From the NCBI GenBank assembly GCA_023416175.1, contig JAEZIE010000182.1, positions 1-18,042 of the forward strand: a DNA stretch of 18,042 nucleotides. Reading direction: 5' to 3'. The position numbers and the translations under genes are program-made. Every line of letters begins with the position of its first letter. The stretch's first letter is position 1. Below are positions 13,573-18,042 of this stretch, piece after piece. Below the pieces are notes generated by a model, which was not told the DNA's origin, did no database searches, and saw nothing but the letters and a program-made list of their open reading frames with translations. This stretch comes from Bacillota bacterium (GTDB lineage: Bacteria > Bacillota > Clostridia > Christensenellales > CAG-138).

Positions 13573-15110
13573 TACAGTTCCCTGAAGCACTCCGTGGTTT
13601 CGTGCATCCAGTTCCCGCATTGTTCATGCGCCTTTTGATACTGACGGAATATCTTCTTATATTTCTCATGCTTTTCGGGGTTGGGCACAATGCGCTTGGC
13701 GAATTGCACCATGTTCCTTACCGCTGTCTCCAAATCAGGATAAAGCCCGGCAGCAACGGCAGCGAGTATCGCGGAGCCCAACGTACCGGACTGCGGGTTC
13801 TTCGGCACGTTGATTACAACGTTGGACACATCCGCATGGATCTGCATGAACAAATCGGAGTTGGTGGTGCCGCCGCCCATATACACTTCCTCGACAGGAT
13901 AACCGGCACGGCGGAAAGAATCGAATACGTTTTCCGTACCAAAGGCTACGCCTTCCATGATGGCGCGGTATATATGCGCCTGTGTATGGCCGAGGGATAA
14001 TCCATAGATCATGCCTCTGACGTTGGGGTCCGTGTACGGGGTACGGTTTCCCTGCCACCAATCCAGCACCAGAAGGCCATCCGATCCCGGCGGCAGTTGC
14101 TCCGCGGCACGGTTAAGAATATCGTATGCGTTTTCTTCTTTGCCCTCGAGATCCTTGCACAGATTGCGCTTATACCAGGCGAGTATGGAGCCGGAGGATG
14201 TCTGGCCGCCCTCCACCAGGCCCAGGCCGCGTACCACCGTATCCGGATAGGGGCCGAAGAAGCCGGCCTTTGCATATTCAAATGTATCCGTCAGGCAGGA
14301 GATCAGGTGGGAGGATCCGGTGATCAGCGCCACCTTGCCTTTTTGCACCACGCCCAAGCCGATGTTGGCAATCCAGGCGTCCACGCCGCCCTGGCCGACA
14401 ATTGTCCCTTCGCAAAGGCCAAGATGCTGCGCAGCCTCTTTTGTAAGCGTGCCCAGGTTGTCCCCGAGATACTGAACCTGCTGCGGGAATTTAGCAAGGA
14501 CGTCGCCCAGTCCAATCTGCTCGTAAAAATCCACAGGGAAGCCGCCGTTGCGGCTGTCGTAATACCAGCGGCAAGATATATTGGAAAGATTGACCGTCCA
14601 TTTGCCGGTCAGCTGATAGGTGATCCAGTCCGCGTATTCGCATACGACTTCGGCCTTATTGTAGTTTTCCGGTTCGTTCTTCTTGAGCCACAGCGCCTTG
14701 CACGGCATCCATTCGGCGGATACGTTGCCAAAGCCGTTGAACTTTAGGGCAGGGTTGCCAGTAGAGGCGATAAACTCCGCTTCTTTCGCGGAACGGACGT
14801 CCATCCAAATAAGCGAATTACGCAGAGGCGTGCCATCCTTCATGCTCAGCAACACGCTGCAGCAGGTAACGTCGAAGGACATGGCGACGATTTCTTCCTT
14901 TGAAACGCCGGCCTTTTTTATTGCTTCTCTTGTTGCGGCTGCAAAGCAGTTCCACCAGTCCGCCGGGACTTGCTCCGCCCAACCGGAATGCGGATGGTAT
15001 GTCGTATACTCTATGGAAGCAAAAGATAGTTCATTTCCGGACAAATCATAAATACCGGCACGGACTCCTCCGGTACCGCCATCATAGCCAATGACATAAG
15101 AATTCTTCAT
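13572..15110 (-). CDS. FGGY-family pentulose kinase (xylulokinase/ribulokinase-like)
   Basis: A 512-residue two-domain FGGY kinase. Seen are the phosphate-binding loop GYDGGTGGVRAG (8-19), GWAEQVPADWW, the domain motif SFDVTCCSV (78-86), GQGGVDAWIANIG with the likely catalytic Asp244, TGSSHL, and the C-terminal MGGGTTNSDLFMQIHADV. It differs clearly from the AraB-like kinase of operon A. It is the first gene of operon B and is translationally coupled to a UlaE-type epimerase, which points to L-xylulose or a similar ketopentose as the substrate. The start at 15110 is supported by AGGAG about 5 nt upstream; an ATG 15 codons earlier has no comparable site. The substrate is not provable from sequence. 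Confidence 0.9.
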   Translation of the reverse strand: MKNSYVIGYDGGTGGVRAGIYDLSGNELSFASIEYTTYHPHSGWAEQVPADWWNCFAAATREAIKKAGVSKEEIVAMSFDVTCCSVLLSMKDGTPLRNSLIWMDVRSAKEAEFIASTGNPALKFNGFGNVSAEWMPCKALWLKKNEPENYNKAEVVCEYADWITYQLTGKWTVNLSNISCRWYYDSRNGGFPVDFYEQIGLGDVLAKFPQQVQYLGDNLGTLTKEAAQHLGLCEGTIVGQGGVDAWIANIGLGVVQKGKVALITGSSHLISCLTDTFEYAKAGFFGPYPDTVVRGLGLVEGGQTSSGSILAWYKRNLCKDLEGKEENAYDILNRAAEQLPPGSDGLLVLDWWQGNRTPYTDPNVRGMIYGLSLGHTQAHIYRAIMEGVAFGTENVFDSFRRAGYPVEEVYMGGGTTNSDLFMQIHADVSNVVINVPKNPQSGTLGSAILAAVAAGLYPDLETAVRNMVQFAKRIVPNPEKHEKYKKIFRQYQKAHEQCGNWMHETTECFREL

Positions 15111-15244
15111 ACGTTCTCCTGTTCGCAATAGAAGTGATCCGACGTGCAACCACATCTACATCCATTACATTTGTAAATACACAATTTATGCAATTACATA
15201 CATTTCAAAAGTCACCGAATTATGTATGCTGCTTCTGCAGTATC

Positions 15245-15273
15245 ATTATAACCAACTTTCTAAGGATTATCAA
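15245..15273 (-). promoter_or_regulatory. Sigma-A promoter of operon B
   Basis: On the minus strand, TTGATA (15268-15273, 5/6) and a perfect TATAAT (15245-15250) are separated by exactly 17 bp. The predicted start point is near 15238, giving a leader of about 128 nt before the kinase ATG. The 12-bp inverted repeat CTGCTTCTGCAG at 15229-15240 overlaps the start point and could be an operator. Confidence 0.8.
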
Positions 15274-15430
15274 CAGATTTTCATATCGCAAGAGAATGTA
15301 TCGTGCGGCCCTGCTAAATAAAAAAATATTTTTTCTTTGCTTTCGTTTTGTTGCAGATTAATAATAGATAGTAGTGTTTGTGCGGTTTCCGGATACCATT
15401 TGCTCGCGGTTTGTATATGTAATCGAAATC

Positions 15431-15459
15431 AAACCCAGCGTATTTCATCCAAACCCAGC
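15431..15459. repeat. Paired direct repeats AAACCCAGC, 20-bp period
   Basis: Identical 9-mers occur at 15431-15439 and 15451-15459, each preceded by a TC dinucleotide nearby. A spacing of about two helical turns puts them on the same DNA face, as in tandem AraC-family half-sites. They lie about 100 bp upstream of the esterase promoter -35 and about 160 bp upstream of the operon B -35. Confidence 0.45.
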
Positions 15460-15522
15460 AATCTTGTTTTCTTCCTCACGGGTGAAACAATTCTGATATA
15501 AACTGTATATTTAAGCATAAAA

Positions 15523-15539
15523 TGTGAATATGAATCACA
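15523..15539. promoter_or_regulatory. TGTGA-N7-TCACA inverted repeat
   Basis: A 5+5 bp inverted repeat with a 7-bp centre, 20 bp before the -35 of the esterase promoter. It resembles a Crp/Fnr-family site but with one extra central base, so the assignment is weak. Confidence 0.25.
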
Positions 15540-15559
15540 AAAAGCGGCAAAATAGCAAA

Positions 15560-15588
15560 TTGATCACGCGAAACTGAACAAATATGAT
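15560..15588 (+). promoter_or_regulatory. Promoter of the GDSL esterase gene
   Basis: TTGATC (15560-15565) and TATGAT (15583-15588) are 17 bp apart, with 4/6 and 5/6 consensus matches. A second overlapping TATGAT starts at 15588. The leader is about 50 nt and ends in a CCGGAGG ribosome site. Confidence 0.6.
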
Positions 15589-15642
15589 ATGATAGCAGTA
15601 AAAACACGCCGCAGGGCTTCTTGAAAAACAGCCGGAGGATAT

Positions 15643-16323
15643 ATGAGAAAACACATCATCTGCTTTGGGGATTCCAACACCCACGGAAAATGCGCAGACC
15701 CGTCGGACTGTGCGGATACCAAACGAAATCCGCTTCGCTTTAACGAAGAGGAGAGGTGGACTTGCCTGCTTCAAAAGGCGATAGGAGAAGAGTACCTCGT
15801 CATAGAGGAAGGCCTAAGCGGGCGTACGACCGTATTTGAAGACCCGCTTTATGAAGGTATGTCGGCGCTAAGCTATATCGAGCCCTGCCTTAAGAGTCAC
15901 GAACCGGTCGATCTTTTAATCATCATGCTGGGCGTCAACGATACCAAGGAGCGGTTCGGCGCTTCCGCCGTCTGCATCAGCAGGGGGCTGGACAGGCTCA
16001 TTAAGAAGGCCAAATTAACAACGTATTGGACGGGCGAACCCAATATACTCGTCATATGCCCTCCGCCTTTTGATGCGCGGATTGAAACCGCGCCTGCCGC
16101 CGGAACCATGGGAAAAGGCTGCGCGGAAAAATCCCGGCTGCTTGCCCCTGAGTATCAGAAAGTGGCTCGCGAGAACGGCTGCCATTTCCTCGATTCCAAC
16201 GGCCTCGTGGAATACAATACCATTGATTTTATGCACCTGACGCGAAAGAGCCACATGGCACTTGCGCAGCGGCTTTCGGCACTTTTGCCTGAGATTCTCA
16301 TGCAAAAACCGCGGCGCGGTTGA
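15643..16323 (+). CDS. SGNH/GDSL-family esterase
   Basis: A 226-residue cytoplasmic SGNH hydrolase with no signal peptide. Block I is CFGDSNTHG with nucleophile Ser11, block II is EEGLSGRTT (Gly57-Gly60), block III is LGVND with Asn99, and block V is DFMHLT with Asp195 and His198. The pattern is that of the arylesterase/acetyl-xylan-esterase subgroup rather than of secreted lipases. It could remove acyl or acetyl groups from imported sugars or other small esters inside the cell. GGAGG lies 5 nt before the ATG. It is transcribed alone and divergently from operon B, converging on the alcohol dehydrogenase gene. A functional link to the sugar locus is suggested only by position. Confidence 0.88.
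   Translation: MRKHIICFGDSNTHGKCADPSDCADTKRNPLRFNEEERWTCLLQKAIGEEYLVIEEGLSGRTTVFEDPLYEGMSALSYIEPCLKSHEPVDLLIIMLGVNDTKERFGASAVCISRGLDRLIKKAKLTTYWTGEPNILVICPPPFDARIETAPAAGTMGKGCAEKSRLLAPEYQKVARENGCHFLDSNGLVEYNTIDFMHLTRKSHMALAQRLSALLPEILMQKPRRG
16307..16321. terminator. Small hairpin between convergent esterase and dehydrogenase genes
   Basis: AACCGC (16307-16312) pairs with GCGGTT (16316-16321) over a 3-nt loop, overlapping the esterase stop codon. On the + strand it is followed by a CTTTCTTATTTATTTTT-like T-rich run, and on the minus strand by TTTG. It is a weak, possibly bidirectional terminator. Confidence 0.4.
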
Positions 16324-16359
16324 CTTCTTTCTTATTTATTTTTGTTAGGATAGTTCCTA

Positions 16360-17511
16360 TTACCCCTCATACGCCTTACGGAACAGCTCCCAATAGCCAT
16401 CCTTGGTCAATTCTCTCGGATTGCTTGAATTGGAACCGTTTTTCACGGACAGTTCCGCCAAGACTTCAAAATCATCCGGATGGACGTTTAGGGACTTTAT
16501 TCCAGGCAGTCCGATTTCTTTGGACAGATTCCGGATATGTTCAATCCCCTTCTTAGCGGCCTTATAGTCATCGGCTTCCTCTATCCCCATAGCCCTTGCT
16601 ATTTTCGCATATTTGTGCTCTGCGGCAGGCAGGTTATACTCCATAACATAGGGAAGCAATATCGCGTTGCACATGCCGTGCGGCGCGTCATATATGCTTC
16701 CCAGCGCTTCCGCCATGCAGTGTACCGAGGCCACGTCGGCATGGCTGAAGGACAGGCCCGCTAAAAGGCTTCCCATCATCATGTTGTCCCTTGCTTCCAG
16801 ATTGGAGCCGTTTTGAACAGCTTCCACGATACTCCCGGCAATATATGCAACGGCGTATAATCCAACCGCCTCCGCGATTGGTTCGGTGCAGATGGCAGTA
16901 TAGCCTTCTATGGCGTGCGTCAGTGCGTCAATGCCCGTGGCCGCCGTGATGTGCGGGGGAACGCTTACGGTCAGTTCGGGATCGATGATAGCTGTTCTTG
17001 CCGCGATCGCCGTACTCTTGATTGTGAATTTGAATTTTTGTGTTGTGTCGGTAATGACGGAAGAAAAGGTCACCTCGCTGCCGGTACCGGCGGTCGTCGG
17101 TATGGTCAAAAGGGGTAGGCAATCATCCTTTATTTTTCCTTTTCCCTCATAGCTTCTTACCGTTCCACCTTGTTTTGCTAGGACTGCCACTGCCTTGGCC
17201 GCGTCGATTGGACTTCCGCCGCCGAAGGCCAAGAGCGTATCCACCGATTCTTCCCTGGCCTTCTTCGCACAGGCCTCCACATTATAATCTTTGGGATTCC
17301 CTTCGATCTCATCATACAGAAGAAAAGGGATTCCCTCTGCTTGGATGAGATCGGTTATCTTCTGTACCATTCCCGTTCCGACAAGTCCTTTGTCGGTAAT
17401 CACCATCACTTTTTCAGCATGCAGTAATTTCAGCTCTTCACCCAATACATGAACAATACCTGCGCCGTACCTGATCTTGGTGGGCAGTAAAAAATCAAAG
17501 GATCCGATCAT
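16360..17511 (-). CDS. Iron-containing alcohol dehydrogenase
   Basis: A 383-residue type III (Fe-ADH) dehydrogenase. The NAD(P)-binding GGGSPIDAAK is at 97-106, with TTAGTGSEVT at 139-148. The metal ligands are Asp195 and His199 in DALTHAIEGY, His264 in VHCMAEALG and His278 in DAPHGM. The length is normal for the family, which includes FucO, 1,3-propanediol dehydrogenase and butanol dehydrogenases. It would interconvert a small aldehyde (for example lactaldehyde, 3-hydroxypropanal or glycolaldehyde) and an alcohol. The start at 17511 has TGAGG about 7 nt upstream. It is a single-gene unit between terminators, so a role in disposing of aldehydes from the sugar pathway is possible but not shown. 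Confidence 0.92.
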   Translation of the reverse strand: MIGSFDFLLPTKIRYGAGIVHVLGEELKLLHAEKVMVITDKGLVGTGMVQKITDLIQAEGIPFLLYDEIEGNPKDYNVEACAKKAREESVDTLLAFGGGSPIDAAKAVAVLAKQGGTVRSYEGKGKIKDDCLPLLTIPTTAGTGSEVTFSSVITDTTQKFKFTIKSTAIAARTAIIDPELTVSVPPHITAATGIDALTHAIEGYTAICTEPIAEAVGLYAVAYIAGSIVEAVQNGSNLEARDNMMMGSLLAGLSFSHADVASVHCMAEALGSIYDAPHGMCNAILLPYVMEYNLPAAEHKYAKIARAMGIEEADDYKAAKKGIEHIRNLSKEIGLPGIKSLNVHPDDFEVLAELSVKNGSNSSNPRELTKDGYWELFRKAYEG

Positions 17512-17599
17512 AATTGCCTCATTTCATGGTATATTCCGTTTATTCTGCCTACTCATATCCTACAGCAGAAGATAAATAATGCAAGAGGGCATATGATCA

Positions 17600-17630
17600 G
17601 TTATAAGCTTGCACGGTATCAAAACATCAA
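17600..17630 (-). promoter_or_regulatory. Weak candidate promoter of the alcohol dehydrogenase gene
   Basis: On the minus strand, TTGATG (17625-17630) and TATAAC (17600-17605) are 19 bp apart, longer than ideal. They lie directly after the preceding terminator and about 90 nt before the start codon. No better pair was seen in 17512-17634. Confidence 0.25.
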
Positions 17631-17634
17631 AACA

Positions 17635-17659
17635 AATGGCCACTTTAAAGGTGGCCATT
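17635..17659 (-). terminator. Intrinsic terminator after the miniprotein gene
   Basis: AATGGCCAC (17635-17643) and GTGGCCATT (17651-17659) form a 9-bp stem. On the minus strand it is followed by TGTTTTGATGTTTTG. It closes the minus-strand unit that contains the permease and the 47-residue protein, and separates it from the dehydrogenase gene. Confidence 0.75.
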
Positions 17660-17717
17660 CGCTGTTATAAGAGGACCTGAAATTCGCCTTTTACATACAA
17701 GCTCTGTATCTTATGCA

Positions 17718-17861
17718 CTAATACGTTTTATCCTCATCCGAGACGCTCCTTTGGCACTGGAGATATTCAGCCCGGCAGAATTCGGCATTCAGCCTTAAAT
17801 CGTCCGGGGCAAGAGAGAAAAGGGCAACAAGCGTGAGAAGTAGTAACAAAATCAGCAGCAT
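17718..17861 (-). CDS. 47-residue single-span membrane miniprotein
   Basis: A short frame with a strong GGAGG ribosome site about 8 nt before its ATG, 34 nt after the stop of the upstream permease gene and before a good terminator, so it is very likely translated. Residues 2-18 (MLLILLLLLTLVALFSLA) form one hydrophobic segment. The rest is a polar tail with two Cys (29 and 36) and several acidic residues, ending SDEDKTY. I do not recognise a family. Its place suggests a small accessory subunit or regulator of the adjacent permease. It is too short to be judged by composition alone. Confidence 0.6.
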   Translation of the reverse strand: MLLILLLLLTLVALFSLAPDDLRLNAEFCRAEYLQCQRSVSDEDKTY

Positions 17862-17895
17862 GATGATATCCTCCATTCAATCTATGCATAGTTGT

Positions 17896-18042
17896 TTACG
17901 CGAAAATCAGGTCGTACGCATAACCGAGTAAAATTGCGCCCACAAGCAGATACGCCACATAGAGCGAGACAGCCTTTTTCTTTAGGATCGTTGAAATTCC
18001 TGCAATCACCCCCGCGCTGGTGCCGGGACCGGTGATCATAAA
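17896..18042 (-). CDS. C-terminal end of a multi-pass membrane permease (partial)
   Basis: The last 48 residues of a gene that continues beyond the window. The sequence FMITGPGTSAGVIAGISTI, a basic KKK loop, then a hydrophobic span VAYLLVGAILLGYAYDLIFA resembles the C-terminus of DUF318/YraQ-type (UPF0718) predicted permeases, which end with a GPATS-like motif and a last membrane helix. The family call rests on this short piece only. It is transcribed toward the 47-residue protein. Confidence 0.55.
   Translation of the reverse strand, partial: FMITGPGTSAGVIAGISTILKKKAVSLYVAYLLVGAILLGYAYDLIFA

Larger units (their letters stand above)
15111..15642. other. Divergent AT-rich regulatory gap between operon B and the esterase gene
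   Basis: 532 nt without a credible gene. It holds the operon B promoter and leader (including CTGCTTCTGCAG at 15229-15240 over the predicted start point, and two ATTACAT copies at 15164 and 15193), an A6-TA-T6 tract at 15321-15334, paired AAACCCAGC repeats, a TGTGA/TCACA inverted repeat, and the esterase promoter. A 75-codon + strand frame at 15134 has no ribosome site and atypical composition and is not called. Confidence 0.7.

Noticed and set aside
15134..15361. 75-codon + strand frame in the gap upstream of operon B
   Set aside because: No ribosome site, no recognisable protein pattern, and it overlaps the operon B promoter.
16360..17511. Iron alcohol dehydrogenase as a firm member of the sugar pathway
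   Set aside because: It is separated from the sugar operons by the esterase gene and terminators and has only a weak promoter candidate of its own; the link is positional only.
1..18042. CRISPR arrays, tRNA or rRNA genes, insertion sequences
   Set aside because: No regularly spaced repeats, no cloverleaf or rRNA segments, and no transposase or integrase frames were seen on either strand.

Overview
The window looks like a chromosomal carbohydrate-utilisation region from a Firmicute, most likely a clostridial or Christensenellales-type gut anaerobe. The reasons are strong AGGAGG-type ribosome binding sites, consensus sigma-A promoters, moderate GC, a lipoprotein with an ATEAP-repeat linker, and tight operons with TAATG overlaps. 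The genus cannot be decided from the sequence.

Left edge (1-230): the 3' remnant of a D-tagatose 3-epimerase-like gene on the + strand, broken by a 2-base frameshift and truncated, followed by a terminator hairpin that serves the minus-strand operon.

Operon A (minus strand, 10849 down to 252) starts at a near-perfect promoter at 10905-10932. In transcription order it encodes a BtpA/SgcQ-family TIM barrel, an AraB-like FGGY kinase, a sugar-binding lipoprotein, a two-domain sugar ABC ATPase, two RbsC-type permeases, dihydroxyacetone-kinase subunits DhaK and DhaL, and two tandem paralogous SIS-domain proteins. Hairpins after the binding-protein gene and before the SIS pair, and an internal promoter before the ATPase gene, suggest tiered expression. 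A divergent + strand gene for an AllA-like (DUF4867-type) protein shares the repeat-rich control region at 10850-11073.

Operon B (minus strand, 15110 down to 11620) has its own strong promoter (15245-15273) and a leader of about 130 nt. It encodes a second FGGY pentulose kinase, a UlaE-type L-ribulose/L-xylulose-5-phosphate 3-epimerase and an M42-family metallopeptidase homologue (SgcX/FrvX-like).

These genes read as one sugar pathway: uptake by the ABC transporter, phosphorylation by the two FGGY kinases, epimerisation or isomerisation by the UlaE-like and SIS proteins, and phosphorylation of a C3 or C4 ketose by DhaKL. The substrate cannot be named from sequence. No arabinose isomerase, no 4-epimerase, no DhaM and no transcriptional regulator is present, so the pathway must be completed elsewhere. 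BtpA, an M42 protein and a pentulose-phosphate epimerase also occur together in the uncharacterised E. coli sgc operon, which makes this an interesting non-PTS variant.

Right side (15643-18042): a GDSL/SGNH esterase (+ strand) convergent with an iron-containing alcohol dehydrogenase (minus strand). Beyond a terminator lie a 47-residue membrane miniprotein and the C-terminal end of a multi-pass permease that runs off the window. Whether this part belongs to the sugar system is unclear.
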